A stretch of DNA of 64,000 nucleotides. Source: Microbacterium sp. EYE_78. Its GTDB lineage: Bacteria; Actinomycetota; Actinomycetes; Actinomycetales; Microbacteriaceae. The notes beneath the pieces were generated by a model that did no database searches, had not been told where the DNA came from, and worked only from the letters and a program-made list of their open reading frames with translations. Positions 26,990-36,524 of this stretch are shown one piece after another; the first letter of the stretch is position 1, and each line of letters begins with the position of its first letter. Location: assembly GCF_023149035.1 (NCBI RefSeq), contig NZ_JAHXMY010000002.1, positions 992,001 through 1,056,000 on the forward strand, given 5' to 3'. A program made the translations under genes and the position numbers.

Positions 26990-27571
26990 TCACGTCGTCG
27001 GGTCCTCACCCCGTGAGAGCTCGTCCCACGAGTCGACGGCATCGCGCGGGCCCGACGCCGCGGTGCGTTCGGTGCGGTACTTGCGCCCCGTCGCGCTCCA
27101 TCGATGCGCGGTGAGCAGCGCCGTGAGGGATCCGACCAGGATGAGCACGCCGGCGGCGATCGTGACGGTGGGCCACGGCGTCGAGGTGATCTCCGACACG
27201 ATGCGGGAGATCCCGTCGACCCCGCTGAGGCCCGTCGCATCGGTGACGGGCCCGGCGACGCTGTCGATCGGCTGCTCCAGCGCGATCCGCGCGGCCCCCC
27301 ACGCGAGCCCGGCGCCGAGGGCGGCACCGACGGCGCCGAACACGTACCGCAGCACGCGTCCCACGATCGTCAGAGCGAGCCCGAGGGCGAGTGCGGCGAG
27401 GCTCAGCGGTGCGAGCACGGAGAGCGCGTCCGCGCCGGGCACGGCGACCGACTGCTGTGCGCCGTCACTGAGGGTCACGTCGAGCCAGGTCTGCGTCGAG
27501 CCGATGATCCCCACGATCCCGCCGAGCAGGATCGCCAGCACGGCGGCGAGCCGCATCCGTCTCGGTGTCAC
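26990..27571 (-). CDS. Trp biosynthesis-associated membrane protein
   Basis: 193 residues with four TM segments: [37 protein letters not shown], a Gly-rich [20 protein letters not shown], and [18 protein letters not shown], plus an external loop with [19 protein letters not shown]. This is the Trp_oprn_chp family, normally placed between trpE and trpC; its role is unproven. The GTG start overlaps the hisI stop (GTGA), with no trpE in between, which is unusual. Confidence 0.88.
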   Translation of the reverse strand: MTPRRMRLAAVLAILLGGIVGIIGSTQTWLDVTLSDGAQQSVAVPGADALSVLAPLSLAALALGLALTIVGRVLRYVFGAVGAALGAGLAWGAARIALEQPIDSVAGPVTDATGLSGVDGISRIVSEITSTPWPTVTIAAGVLILVGSLTALLTAHRWSATGRKYRTERTAASGPRDAVDSWDELSRGEDPTT

Positions 27572-27927
27572 CGGAACTCGCCCACGACGGGATCGAGGTC
27601 GTCGGCGTCGAAGCAGGTGCGGTCGCCGGTGTGGCACGCCCCGCCGACCTGGTCGACGGTGACGAGGACGGTGTCGCCGTCGCAGTCCAGCCGCACGCCC
27701 TTCACGTACTGCGCGTGCCCGGACGTGTCGCCCTTTCGCCAGTACTCCTGCCGCGAACGCGACCAGAAGGTGACCCGCCCCTCGGTGAGCGTGCGACGAA
27801 GCGATTCGGCATCCATCCACGCCAGCATCAGCACTTCGCCGGTGTCGTGCTGCTGCACGATCGCCGGCACGAGGCCGTCGGCGTTGTAGACCACGCGGGC
27901 CAGGCGCTCCTCGATCGATCGGGTCAT
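27568..27927 (-). CDS. hisI: Phosphoribosyl-AMP cyclohydrolase
   Basis: 119 residues; opens the purine ring of PR-AMP in histidine synthesis. Zinc and magnesium ligands are visible: [15 protein letters not shown] (Asp cluster and Cys) and [12 protein letters not shown] (Cys pair), after [18 protein letters not shown]. Monofunctional HisI, since HisE is a separate gene here. The ATG overlaps the hisF stop by 4 nt. Confidence 0.96.
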   Translation of the reverse strand: MTRSIEERLARVVYNADGLVPAIVQQHDTGEVLMLAWMDAESLRRTLTEGRVTFWSRSRQEYWRKGDTSGHAQYVKGVRLDCDGDTVLVTVDQVGGACHTGDRTCFDADDLDPVVGEFR

Positions 27928-28688
27928 CGCCGCACCTCCACGCCATCCGCCACGAGGGCGTCCTTCACGTCGCCGACGGTCAGCTGTCCCGAGTGGAAGA
28001 CGGATGCCGCGAGCACCGCGTCGGCACCGGCGGCGATCGCGGGGCCGAAGTGCGCGGCATCCCCCGCCCCGCCGGAGGCGATCACGGGAACCGATGCGAC
28101 CTCGCGCATCGCCGAGACGAGCTCGAGGTCGAACCCGTCCTTCGTGCCGTCCGCGTCGATCGAGTTGACGAGGAGCTCGCCCGCGCCGCGCTCGACCGCC
28201 TCGCGCGCCCAGGCGAGGGCGTCGATGTCGGTGACGGTCCGGCCGCCGTGGGTGGTCACGGCGAAACCGGAGGGGGTGCCGGCGGCGCGCTTCACGTCGA
28301 GCGACAAGACGAGCACCTGGGCACCGAAACGGTCGGCGATCTCGCCGAGAAGCGCCGGTCGCGCGATGGCCGCCGAGTTGACGCCGACCTTGTCGGCACC
28401 GACGCCCAGCAGACGGGCGACGTCCTCGACGGAGCGGACGCCACCCCCCACCGTCAGCGGGATGAAGACCTGCTCCGCGGTGCGTTGCACGACGTCGTAG
28501 GTCGTGTCGCGGGCGTCGACGGTCGCGGTGACGTCGAGGAAGGTGATCTCGTCCGCGCCCTGCTCGTAGTACCGGCGCGCCAGCTCGACCGGGTCGCCCA
28601 TCTCGCGGAGATTCTCGAAGTTGACCCCCTTGACGACCTTGCCGGCTGCGACGTCGAGGCACGGGATCACGCGGCAGACGAGCGACAC
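27924..28688 (-). CDS. hisF: Imidazole glycerol phosphate synthase subunit HisF
   Basis: 254 residues, TIM barrel; cyclase subunit forming imidazole glycerol phosphate and AICAR with ammonia from HisH. Catalytic Asp residues are in [19 protein letters not shown] (residue 11 region) and [12 protein letters not shown] (residue 130 region); phosphate sites GGGVRS and ASGGAG. The GTG start lies one nt after the hisG stop. Partners hisH, hisA, hisB, hisC and hisD are not in the window. Confidence 0.96.
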   Translation of the reverse strand: MSLVCRVIPCLDVAAGKVVKGVNFENLREMGDPVELARRYYEQGADEITFLDVTATVDARDTTYDVVQRTAEQVFIPLTVGGGVRSVEDVARLLGVGADKVGVNSAAIARPALLGEIADRFGAQVLVLSLDVKRAAGTPSGFAVTTHGGRTVTDIDALAWAREAVERGAGELLVNSIDADGTKDGFDLELVSAMREVASVPVIASGGAGDAAHFGPAIAAGADAVLAASVFHSGQLTVGDVKDALVADGVEVRR

Positions 28689-28689
28689 G

Positions 28690-29532
28690 TCAGAGCCTCG
28701 CGTTGTGGATCGCGGTGACGAGGATCGCGCGGGCGCCCATCTCGTACAGCGCATCCATGACCTGGTTCGCGGTCTTCCGCGGGCTCATCACGCGCACCGC
28801 GACCCACTCCGGGTCGCGCAGCGGCGAGATCGTCGGCGACTCGATGCCGGGCGTCAGCGCGACCGCCTGGTCGACGAGGTGCGCCGGCAGGTCGTAGTCG
28901 ATCAGGACGTACCGGCGGGCGACCATGACGCCGCGGAGGCGTCGGAGCAGGGTCTCGGTGCCGTCGGCCTCGGTCGGCGCGCCGATGAGGACCGCCTCGG
29001 ACTCCAGCAGGACGGGCCCGAAGATCTCGAGCCCCGCCTGGCGCAGGGTGGTGCCCGTCGAGACGACGTCGGCGACGGCGTCCGCCACGCCGAGCTGCAC
29101 CGCGGACTCGACGGCACCGTCCAGCGGCACCAGGTCGACGGCGACGCCGTGGTCGTCGAGGTAGGCGTCGACGAGCCCTGGATAGGCGGTCGCGACGCGC
29201 AGGCCGTCGAGGTCGGCGAGTTCGGTGAAGCGTCCCGGAGGGCCGGCGAAGCGGAACGTCGAGCCGCCGAAGCCGAGCTGCTCGATCTCGCGGGCACCCG
29301 GCATCCGGGCATCCAAGAGCAGGTCGCGGCCGGTGATGCCCACGTGGAGCGCACCGGATCCGACGTAGGTCGCGATGTCCTTCGGCCGGAGGTAGAAGAA
29401 CTCGACGTCGTTGACCGGGTCGATGACGTGGAGGTCCTTGGGGTCGCGTCGGCCGGTGTACCCGGCTTCGGCGAGCATCCCCGCCGTGGTCTCGGCGAGC
29501 ATGCCCTTGTTCGGGACGGCGATGCGCAGCAT
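28690..29532 (-). CDS. hisG: ATP phosphoribosyltransferase (long form)
   Basis: 280 residues; first and feedback-controlled step of histidine synthesis. Visible: [11 protein letters not shown] at the start, [25 protein letters not shown], the PRPP loop [14 protein letters not shown] (about residue 155), and a C-terminal regulatory domain (about 205-280) that binds histidine, which marks the HisZ-independent long form. It follows hisE with 46 nt between. Confidence 0.96.
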   Translation of the reverse strand: MLRIAVPNKGMLAETTAGMLAEAGYTGRRDPKDLHVIDPVNDVEFFYLRPKDIATYVGSGALHVGITGRDLLLDARMPGAREIEQLGFGGSTFRFAGPPGRFTELADLDGLRVATAYPGLVDAYLDDHGVAVDLVPLDGAVESAVQLGVADAVADVVSTGTTLRQAGLEIFGPVLLESEAVLIGAPTEADGTETLLRRLRGVMVARRYVLIDYDLPAHLVDQAVALTPGIESPTISPLRDPEWVAVRVMSPRKTANQVMDALYEMGARAILVTAIHNARL

Positions 29533-29578
29533 GGAGCGTCTTTCGGTGTGGAGGTGGCGGGACGGCGGGACGAACCGA

Positions 29579-29842
29579 TCAGAGATGTCGGTACACGTCC
29601 TCGAGCGTCAGTCCCTTCGCGAGCATCAGCACCTGCAGGTGGTACAGCAGCTGCGAGATCTCCTCGGCGGTCTCCGCATCGGACTGGTACTCGGCGGCCA
29701 TCCAGACCTCGGCGGCTTCTTCGACGATCTTCTTGCCGATGGCGTGCACGCCGCGGTCGAGCTGCGCGACGGTGCCGGATCCCTCGGGACGGGTGGACGC
29801 CGTCTCAGTCAGCTCGGAGAACAGTCCGTCGAAGGTCTTCAC
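29579..29842 (-). CDS. hisE: Phosphoribosyl-ATP diphosphatase
   Basis: 87 residues, all-alpha MazG-like fold: DGLFSELTE start, then [15 protein letters not shown] (metal-binding EExxE) and [15 protein letters not shown]. Second step of histidine synthesis. The GTG at 29842 sits 7 nt after a TACCCT box, so hisEG may start from a leaderless promoter; a GGAAGG at 1-2 nt from the start would be too close to work as a ribosome binding site. Confidence 0.95.
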   Translation of the reverse strand: MKTFDGLFSELTETASTRPEGSGTVAQLDRGVHAIGKKIVEEAAEVWMAAEYQSDAETAEEISQLLYHLQVLMLAKGLTLEDVYRHL

Positions 29843-29849
29843 ACCTTCC

Positions 29850-29855
29850 AGGGTA
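29850..29855 (-). promoter_or_regulatory. -10 box (TACCCT), leaderless hisE
   Basis: TACCCT, 7 nt (GGAAGGT), then the GTG at 29842. Suggests a his promoter downstream of rpe. Confidence 0.5.
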
Positions 29856-29894
29856 CCGGGCCGCCGCGACGGGCCGGTGCTCGTGACGCCCGCG

Positions 29895-30578
29895 TCAGTG
29901 CCGGTGGGCGGATGCCGCGGCCGAACGGAGCGCGGTGATCGCCGCACCGGGGTCCTCGGCGCCGAAGACGGCCGACCCCGCCACGAACGTGTCGGCACCG
30001 GCATCCGCCGCCTGCGCGATCGTCGACTCGCCGATGCCGCCGTCGACCTGCAGCCACACCTGGGAGCCGCGCCGACGCGCCTCGTCGGCCAGGCGCCGCA
30101 GCTTGGGCATCTGATCGGCCATGAAGCTCTGCCCGCCGAACCCCGGCTCGACGGTCATCACGAGGATCTGGTCGAACTCGTCGAGGACGTCGAACAGCTG
30201 CTCGACGGGGGTCGCCGGCTTCACCGCGACGCCCGCTCGTGCGCCGATCTGCCGCAACCGGCGAGCGAGGGTCACGGGTTCCGCTGCGGCCTCGAGGTGG
30301 AAGGTGACGGATGCCGCGCCGAGCTCCGCATAGCCGGGCGCCCACCGATCGGCGTCGCTGATCATGAGGTGGACGTCGAGCGGCACGGGGCTCGTCGCCT
30401 GGATGCGCTCGACCATCTGCGTGCCGAAGGTGAGGTTCGGCACGAAGTGGTTGTCCATGACGTCGACGTGGACGAAGTCGGCCGTCGCGATGCGAGCGAG
30501 CTCGGCCTGCATGTTCACGAAGTCGGCGGCGAGGATGCTGGGGTTGATGCGCACGTCGGAGTCGGCCACGTCAGCCAT
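29895..30578 (-). CDS. rpe: Ribulose-phosphate 3-epimerase
   Basis: 227 residues; interconverts ribulose-5-P and xylulose-5-P. TIM-barrel motifs: [12 protein letters not shown] (residue 12 region), [16 protein letters not shown] (metal His and catalytic Asp), [19 protein letters not shown] and [10 protein letters not shown] (catalytic Asp), then phosphate-binding VAGSAVF. It follows rsmB by 27 nt in the conserved fmt-rsmB-rpe order. Confidence 0.97.
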   Translation of the reverse strand: MADVADSDVRINPSILAADFVNMQAELARIATADFVHVDVMDNHFVPNLTFGTQMVERIQATSPVPLDVHLMISDADRWAPGYAELGAASVTFHLEAAAEPVTLARRLRQIGARAGVAVKPATPVEQLFDVLDEFDQILVMTVEPGFGGQSFMADQMPKLRRLADEARRRGSQVWLQVDGGIGESTIAQAADAGADTFVAGSAVFGAEDPGAAITALRSAAASAHRH

Positions 30579-30605
30579 TATCCCGGTGACGGGCAGGACG
30601 GCCGA

Positions 30606-31961
30606 TCACACGCGGCGCAGCAGCGAGATGGACATCGCGTCGGTGCCGTGCCGGTGCGGCCAGAGCTGCGCACGGCCGGAGCCGTCCGCCTGCGGCGGGA
30701 GGTCGATCGGCGTCCGGCTGATGGACGCGACCACGGCTCGCGCATCGAGCTGCTCGATCCGTCCCTCGTGGCGACGCTCGATCTCTGCGACCACCCCCGC
30801 GGTCTCGGCCAGGTGGGGCGAGCAGGTCACGTAGGCGACGATGCCGCCCGGCGCGAGGGCGCCCACCGCCGCGTCGAGCAGCTCGGCCTGCAGGAGGCTC
30901 AGCTGGGGCACGTCGGCAGCGGTCTTCCGCCACCGCGCCTCCGGTCGACGCCGGAGCGCACCGAGCCCGGTGCACGGCGCGTCGACCAGGATCCGGTCGT
31001 AGCTCGAGCGGCCCGCCCGCGTGCGCCCATCCTCCTCGGACACGGGCACGTCGATCGGGACGGCCGCCACCGACCGGCGGACGAGCCGCGCACGCGCGGC
31101 GGAGATCTCGTTCGCCTCGACCGAGGCACCCGCCGTGGCGGCTTCGGCGGCGAGGACCGCGGTCTTGCCTCCCGGCGCGGCGCACAGGTCGAGCCAGCGC
31201 TCCCCCGCGCGCACGGGGACCGCCCTCGTCAAGGCGAGTGCGGCGAGCTGCGACCCCTCGTCCTGCACCCGCAGCGCTCCTCCCGACCCGCGGATGAGCG
31301 CCTCGGGGTCGCCGCCCGCGAGCCGGAAACCGATCGGCGACTGCGGCGTGCGGACCGCGTCCACGGGTGGTTCGCCGACGCCCGGAAGGGCCGCCATCGT
31401 CACGGTCGGCGCGGCGTTGTCCGCCGCGAGAAGGTCGAGCAGTTCGTCAGCGCGTCCCTCTGCGCCGAGTGCCCGGCGGAGCGCACGGATCACCCACACC
31501 GGGTGCGCGAACCGCACTGCGAGTCGTTCGTCGTCGGAGCGCGCCGCCGCCTCGATCGTCGACAGCCAGGCATCCTCGTCGCGCTCGGACACACGGCGCA
31601 GGACCGCGTTCGCGAACCCGGTGGCGCGTGCGCCGACCGCGCGTCGCACGAGATCGACGCTCTCGTGCACGGCGGCATGGGCGGGGACGCGGGTCGCGAG
31701 CAGCTGATGCGTGCCGAGTCGGAGGGCGTCGAGGACGGCGGGATCGATGCCGTCGACGTCGCGCGACGCCGCGACGGCGATGATCGCGTCGTACGTGCCG
31801 AGTCGGCGGAGCGTCCCGTAGGTGAGCTCGGTCGCGAGTGCCGCATCGGCTTGCCCGAGCCGGGTCCGCGCGAGTTCGCGGGGCAGCAGGAGGTTGGCGT
31901 AGGCGTCGTCCTCGTGCACGGCGCGGAGGACGGTGTAGGCGACCTCCCGGGACGTCGTCAC
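30606..31961 (-). CDS. rsmB: 16S rRNA m5C967 methyltransferase (RsmB/Sun)
   Basis: 451 residues. N-terminal NusB-like RNA-binding domain (about 1-135), then the Rossmann methyltransferase: SAM motif LDLCAAPGGKT, DAPCTGLGALRRRPE with the motif IV Cys, and YVTCSPH with the motif VI catalytic Cys. The GTG start overlaps the fmt stop (GTGA), and an 18-residue upstream extension inside fmt is rejected. Confidence 0.94.
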   Translation of the reverse strand: MTTSREVAYTVLRAVHEDDAYANLLLPRELARTRLGQADAALATELTYGTLRRLGTYDAIIAVAASRDVDGIDPAVLDALRLGTHQLLATRVPAHAAVHESVDLVRRAVGARATGFANAVLRRVSERDEDAWLSTIEAAARSDDERLAVRFAHPVWVIRALRRALGAEGRADELLDLLAADNAAPTVTMAALPGVGEPPVDAVRTPQSPIGFRLAGGDPEALIRGSGGALRVQDEGSQLAALALTRAVPVRAGERWLDLCAAPGGKTAVLAAEAATAGASVEANEISAARARLVRRSVAAVPIDVPVSEEDGRTRAGRSSYDRILVDAPCTGLGALRRRPEARWRKTAADVPQLSLLQAELLDAAVGALAPGGIVAYVTCSPHLAETAGVVAEIERRHEGRIEQLDARAVVASISRTPIDLPPQADGSGRAQLWPHRHGTDAMSISLLRRV

Positions 31962-32890
31962 GAGGATGCCTCGGGCAGGTCGACGCGCAGATCGTCGGCG
32001 CGCTGTCCGCGCCACCAGTCGGCCGCCGGCATCGCCCCGCGCCCGGCGGGCTGCACCGTCCGCAGCAGCACCGTCCCGTCAGCGGCTCCGAGGAGGACGT
32101 CCTTGCCGACGAGGGCGATCCGTCCGGGTTCGAGCGCCGCGTCGGGGCCACGGTGGGCGGCGAGCACCTTGAGCCGCTGGCCCTCGATGCTCACGTGCGC
32201 ACCGGGCTCCGGCGTCGTCCCCCGGAACCGGTCGACGACGCGGTCGGCAGGCTGTGCGGCGTCGAGCGCCCCGTCGACGAGCGTGAGCTTGGGCGCGAGG
32301 GTCGCCTCACCGACCTGCGGCACCGCGCGCGCAGTGCCGTCGGCGATCCCGTCCACGACGCGGGTCAGCAGCTCCGCACCCGTCTCGGCGAGGTGGCCGA
32401 GGACGTCTCCGGCGGTCGCTCCGCGCGGGACGTCGTAGCGCGACTCCGCGAACACGTCGCCCGCGTCCAGCGCCGGGACGAGTCGGAAGACTGCGGCGCC
32501 CGTCGTCCGGTCGCCCGCGATGAGGGCGTGCTGCACCGGTGCGGCGCCACGCCAGCGCGGGAGCAGCGAGAAGTGCAGGTTGATCCAGCCGTGCGCGGGC
32601 ATCGACAGCAGCGGCTCGCGCACGAGTCCGCCGTAGGCGACGATGACCCCCAGCTCGGCGTCCAGCGCGGCGATCGCAGCCGTCGCGTCGGCGTCCAGCC
32701 GGTCCGCCTTGATGGTCGGAACGCCGAGCTCGTCGGCGGCTGCGGCGACCGGTGACGGGGTGAGGACGCGCTTGCGTCCCAGGGGTGCGTCCCGCCGGGT
32801 GACGACGCCGACGAGCTCGTGGTGGGAGGCCGCGAGCGCGCGCAGCGAGGGGACGGCCGGTGCAGGGGTACCGGCGAAGACGACGCGCAT
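31958..32890 (-). CDS. fmt: Methionyl-tRNA formyltransferase
   Basis: 310 residues; formylates initiator Met-tRNA with 10-formyl-THF. The N-terminal catalytic domain has MRVVFAGTPAPAVPSL, the NLHFSLLPRWRGAAPVQ motif (catalytic His and SLLP) and the Asp loop PALDAGDVF; the C-terminal OB-like tRNA-binding domain starts near residue 205. The ATG at 32890 lies 8 nt after the priA stop. It is coupled to rsmB by a 4-nt overlap. Confidence 0.96.
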   Translation of the reverse strand: MRVVFAGTPAPAVPSLRALAASHHELVGVVTRRDAPLGRKRVLTPSPVAAAADELGVPTIKADRLDADATAAIAALDAELGVIVAYGGLVREPLLSMPAHGWINLHFSLLPRWRGAAPVQHALIAGDRTTGAAVFRLVPALDAGDVFAESRYDVPRGATAGDVLGHLAETGAELLTRVVDGIADGTARAVPQVGEATLAPKLTLVDGALDAAQPADRVVDRFRGTTPEPGAHVSIEGQRLKVLAAHRGPDAALEPGRIALVGKDVLLGAADGTVLLRTVQPAGRGAMPAADWWRGQRADDLRVDLPEASS

Positions 32891-32898
32891 GGACTTCC

Positions 32899-34848
32899 TC
32901 ACAGATCGAGCTCGGGCACATCGAGCCGGACTCTGAGTGTAGTCCGGGGCCCTGGACCCCTCTTCCGGCCTCGTACCGCTTCGGCGACGACGGAGGCCCG
33001 CAGGTGCTCCGCGACGGCGCGTCCGTGTGCGTAGTCGATGCGCACGAGCGCGCGGACCCCGTCGTCGGTCGGGACCGGCCCGAGGATCGCGAGCGGGGAG
33101 AGCCCCGGCACATCGGCGCGCACGTCGGCGAGGGCCCGATCGACGGCCGTCGCGGTGCCCTCGACGGCGGCGACCCGCACGGTCGGCGGCATGAGCAGCG
33201 GCGCCCTGTCGGCCAGCTCGGCCCGGGCGTAGGCCGCCTGCGTCCACGTCGCGAGCGCCCGGGCCACGGGCCCTGCCACGCCCACCAGATGGACGGGCGC
33301 ACCGGGCGCGGCGAGGGTCGCCGCATGCGACCACCAGCGGAGCGCGGACTCACCGATCCGCAGCTGCTCGGCCATCAGCATCCGATCGCCGTCGAGCAGG
33401 ATCACGGCCTGATAACCGCCGACGGCGGGTGGCTCGGCACCCCGGGTGGCGACGACGAGTGCGGGACGCTCGTCGACCGCGGCGACCGGGTGCTCGCCGT
33501 CGGCGACGATGACCCGGATCCCGGCGAATGCGCGACCCAGCTCGTCGGCGGTACGTTCGCTGCCCGACGACGCCATCCGGAATCGCGTACCCGAGCACTT
33601 CGCGCACGACCAGTTCGGCGCGGAGCGGCCGCACCACCCGCAGTCCGGCGTCGCGCCCGGGCGGCGAGCCCGCAGCGGGCCGCTGCAGTGCCGGCACCGC
33701 GCCGGCGTCCGGCAGTCGGCGCAGACCAGCACGGGCGAGTATCCCGGTCGGGCGACCTGGACGAGGACGGGTCCGTGCTGCAGCCCGTCGCGGGCGGCGG
33801 CGAAGGCCGCCGACGGCACCCGGGCGCCGCGGTGCTCCGCCTCGTGGGTCGCCGACAGCACGACGCGCGGACTCTGCCGCCTGCTCGCGGGCACCTCCCG
33901 CACCCATCCGATCTGGACGAGGCGCTCGACGTCGGTCGTCCGGGTGTGCCCGGCGAACACGAGCGCCGAGTGCTCCAGCTCCTGGCGGACCAGCGCGGCG
34001 TCCCGCGCGTGGACACCGGGGCTGAGCGGCTCCGCAAGGAGCGGATCGCCGTCGTCCCAGACGATGACCAGGCCCGTCTCGTGCGCGGGCGCGTACACCG
34101 TCGAGCGGTTGCCGACGACGATGCACGGCACGGGCGTCAGCATCCTCAGGTACGTCGCGTACCGCTCGGGACCCGATCGGCGCGCATCGTCGCGCACGAC
34201 GGCATCCGCCGGAGCGAGGGCGTCGAGGGCCTCGAGCACCTGCGTCTGATCCCGGTGATCGGGCACGACGACGAGCGCGCTCCGGCCCTGCGCGAGGGTC
34301 AGGGTCGCGAGCGCCGCGACGAGGTCCGCCCACGCCCCGCGGGTCGCGCCCGGCGACGGGTGGGGCGGGGCATCCACGACCAACCGCTCCCCGGCTCCCA
34401 CGGCGTCGGCGAGCCCGGGAAAGGCGGACGCCACCTCGGCTGCGCGCGCCGCGGCATCCGGGGACACCACCGGGGTGGGCGGAGGTTCGGACGCCAGCCA
34501 CGACTTCTCCGCGCGGACCATCCGCTTGGGCACGGCGAGACGCAGGACGTCGTTCGCCGACCCGGCTGCACGGTCGGCCACCCGGCGGGAGAGCTCGTAG
34601 AGGGATGCCGGCAGTGCCGCGACCGGCGAGACGACGGACGCGAGCTCCGACAGCGGGCGGCCGCCGGGCTCGGCCTCGCCGAGGGCGATGAGCCACCCCT
34701 CCACCATCCGCCCCGCGCTGCGCAGCGGCGCCTTCACGCGCACCCCGGGCTGCGCAGACTCGCGCATGGACTCGGGGATCGCGTAGTCGAACAGCCGGTC
34801 GAGCTGCGGCAGGGGCGAGTCGAGGAGGACGCGTGCGACGGACAGCAC
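32899..34848 (-). CDS. priA: Probable replication restart protein PriA, lacking helicase motifs
   Basis: 649 residues. The N-terminal DNA-binding domain (LDRLFDYAIPESM, VRVKAPLRSAGRMVEGW) and the zinc cysteines CADC, CRHC, CGWC and CAKC (about residues 385-430) are those of PriA. However, there is no Walker A (GxGKT) after about residue 170 and no DEAH box; in their place are LVVVPDHRDQ and VIVWDDGD. This loss is known for actinobacterial PriA, so ATP-driven unwinding is unlikely and a structural or loading role is inferred. Its ATG is 6 nt after the metK stop; fmt follows 8 nt later. Confidence 0.93.
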   Translation of the reverse strand: MLSVARVLLDSPLPQLDRLFDYAIPESMRESAQPGVRVKAPLRSAGRMVEGWLIALGEAEPGGRPLSELASVVSPVAALPASLYELSRRVADRAAGSANDVLRLAVPKRMVRAEKSWLASEPPPTPVVSPDAAARAAEVASAFPGLADAVGAGERLVVDAPPHPSPGATRGAWADLVAALATLTLAQGRSALVVVPDHRDQTQVLEALDALAPADAVVRDDARRSGPERYATYLRMLTPVPCIVVGNRSTVYAPAHETGLVIVWDDGDPLLAEPLSPGVHARDAALVRQELEHSALVFAGHTRTTDVERLVQIGWVREVPASRRQSPRVVLSATHEAEHRGARVPSAAFAAARDGLQHGPVLVQVARPGYSPVLVCADCRTPARCRHCSGPLRARRPGATPDCGWCGRSAPNWSCAKCSGTRFRMASSGSERTADELGRAFAGIRVIVADGEHPVAAVDERPALVVATRGAEPPAVGGYQAVILLDGDRMLMAEQLRIGESALRWWSHAATLAAPGAPVHLVGVAGPVARALATWTQAAYARAELADRAPLLMPPTVRVAAVEGTATAVDRALADVRADVPGLSPLAILGPVPTDDGVRALVRIDYAHGRAVAEHLRASVVAEAVRGRKRGPGPRTTLRVRLDVPELDL

Positions 34849-34854
34849 GGCGGG

Positions 34855-36048
34855 TCAGAGACCGGCGGCGGTCCGCAACGCGTCGACGCGGTCGGTGCGC
34901 TCCCACGTGAATTCGGAGAGCTCGCGACCGAAGTGCCCGTACGCCGCCGTCTGCGCGTAGATCGGCCGCAGCAGGTCGAGGTCGTCGATGATCGCCTGCG
35001 GCCGGAGGTCGAAGACGTCGCGGATGGCCGCGGTGATGACCTCATCTGACACGTGGCCGGTGCCGAACGTCTCGACGTACAGCCCGACCGGAGCGGCGCG
35101 ACCGATGGCGTAGGCGACCTGCACCTCGAGCCGGTCGGCGAGCCCCGCTGCGACGGCGTTCTTCGCGACCCACCGCATCGCGTAGGCGGCGGAGCGATCG
35201 ACCTTGGACGGGTCCTTGCCGCTGAAGGCGCCACCGCCGTGCCGGGCGGCGCCGCCGTACGTGTCGATGATGATCTTGCGGCCGGTGAGACCGGCGTCGC
35301 CCTTCGGGCCGCCGACGACGAAGGGCCCCGCGGGGTTGATGACGTAGCGGACGTCCGAGACGTCGAGGCCGGTCTGCGCGAGCACGGGGTCGATGACCTC
35401 GGCCTGCACTGCGGCGCGGAGCGCGGGCAGCGAGATGTCGGGGTTGTGCTGCGTCGACAAGACGACGGTGTCGACCGTCCGCGGCGTGCTGCCGTCGTAG
35501 CCGAGCGTGACCTGCGTCTTGCCGTCGGGACGCAGGAACGGCAGGGAGCCGCTGCGGCGGGCCTCGGTCAAGCGCTCGGCGAGCCGGTGCGCCGTCCAGA
35601 TCGCCGTGGGCATGAGCTGCGGCGTCTCGTTGGTCGCGTAGCCGAACATGATCCCCTGGTCGCCGGCTCCCAGCGCGTCGAGCGCGTCGACCGACCCGCC
35701 CTCGCGGTGCTCGAGGGCGTTGTCGACACCGGCGGCGATGTCGCCGGACTGCTCGCCGATCGAGACGGTGACGCCGCACGAGTCGCCGTCGAAGCCGGTC
35801 TCGGATGAGGTGTAGCCGATGCGGTTCACGACGCGGCGGACGATCCCGGGGATGTCGACGTAGCCGTCGGTGCGCACCTCGCCGGCGACGTGGACGAGTC
35901 CGGTCGTCACGAGGGTCTCGACCGCGACGCGGCTCCCCCGGTCGACCGCCAGGAGGGCGTCGAGGATGCTGTCGGAGATCTGGTCGCAGATCTTGTCGGG
36001 GTGACCTTCGGTCACCGACTCCGATGTGAACAGGCGCAGCGAGGTCAT
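34855..36048 (-). CDS. metK: S-adenosylmethionine synthetase
   Basis: 397 residues; makes SAM from Met and ATP. Motifs: [18 protein letters not shown] at the start, [13 protein letters not shown] (about residue 120), [18 protein letters not shown] (about residue 260, P-loop-like), and [27 protein letters not shown] precedes the ATG at 36048. It is downstream of rpoZ, separated by two hairpins, without coaBC between. No SAM riboswitch is recognisable upstream. Confidence 0.98.
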   Translation of the reverse strand: MTSLRLFTSESVTEGHPDKICDQISDSILDALLAVDRGSRVAVETLVTTGLVHVAGEVRTDGYVDIPGIVRRVVNRIGYTSSETGFDGDSCGVTVSIGEQSGDIAAGVDNALEHREGGSVDALDALGAGDQGIMFGYATNETPQLMPTAIWTAHRLAERLTEARRSGSLPFLRPDGKTQVTLGYDGSTPRTVDTVVLSTQHNPDISLPALRAAVQAEVIDPVLAQTGLDVSDVRYVINPAGPFVVGGPKGDAGLTGRKIIIDTYGGAARHGGGAFSGKDPSKVDRSAAYAMRWVAKNAVAAGLADRLEVQVAYAIGRAAPVGLYVETFGTGHVSDEVITAAIRDVFDLRPQAIIDDLDLLRPIYAQTAAYGHFGRELSEFTWERTDRVDALRTAAGL

Positions 36049-36081
36049 CGGTCCTCCAGGACGGGGATCGGGGTGTGACAC

Positions 36082-36126
36082 CATCATGCCCGCGGTCCCC
36101 GACATCGGGGACACACGGGCATGATG
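36082..36126 (-). terminator. Long hairpin between rpoZ and metK
   Basis: Outer arms CATCATGCCCG (36082-36092) and CGGGCATGATG (36116-36126) and inner arms GTCCCCG (36095-36101) and CGGGGAC (36106-36112) make an 11-bp plus 7-bp stem with an ACAT loop. Probable terminator of rpoZ or partial attenuator of metK. Confidence 0.65.
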
Positions 36127-36127
36127 A

Positions 36128-36145
36128 TGACGCCGGATGGCGTCA
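36128..36145 (-). terminator. Short hairpin after rpoZ
   Basis: TGACGCC (36128-36134) and GGCGTCA (36139-36145) with a 4-nt loop, 14 nt after the rpoZ stop and just ahead of the longer hairpin; tandem arrangement. Confidence 0.5.
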
Positions 36146-36159
36146 GGGTCGTGTCGAGA

Positions 36160-36414
36160 TCACTCGGCGGCGCGAAGGCGCAGCTTGTCCTCGTGGATCT
36201 CGTGCAGCGCGATCGTGAGGGGCTTGTCCTCGACGTTCGAGTCGACGAGCGGGCCGACGTTGTCGAAGAGGTTGCCCTCGTGCAGATCGGAGTAGTAGTC
36301 GTTGATCTGACGCGCGCGCTTGGATGCGTAGATCACGAGCTGGTACTTCGAGTCGACCTTCTCGAGCAGCGCGTCGATGGGCGGGTCGATGATGCCCTGG
36401 TCACGATTGGCCAT
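36160..36414 (-). CDS. rpoZ: RNA polymerase omega subunit
   Basis: 84 residues; assists assembly and stability of the beta' subunit. Core motif [37 protein letters not shown] is spread over residues 2-38 (short pieces: [22 protein letters not shown]) and [19 protein letters not shown] lies 6 nt before the ATG. In mycobacteria it follows gmk; here a 6.7-kb block separates them. Confidence 0.96.
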   Translation of the reverse strand: MANRDQGIIDPPIDALLEKVDSKYQLVIYASKRARQINDYYSDLHEGNLFDNVGPLVDSNVEDKPLTIALHEIHEDKLRLRAAE

Positions 36415-36485
36415 GGGGGTCCTCCTGGATCCATGAGGTGGGAAGTCTCGGCGCACCGCCTGCTGGGCGGATGCGGCATCCCCCC

Positions 36486-36491
36486 AGTCTA
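36486..36491 (-). promoter_or_regulatory. Probable -10 box (TAGACT) for rpoZ
   Basis: TAGACT about 72 nt before the rpoZ ATG, in the 110-nt spacer after the CoA-binding protein gene. No clear -35. Confidence 0.4.
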
Positions 36492-36524
36492 CAGCCCGCA
36501 CCACCCGAGCGCGGCGCGGCGTCG

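Noticed and set aside
36049..36160. SAM riboswitch upstream of metK (also checked before metY)
   Set aside because: The hairpins are simple terminator-like stems; no conserved SAM-I, SAM-II or SAM-IV core was recognised.
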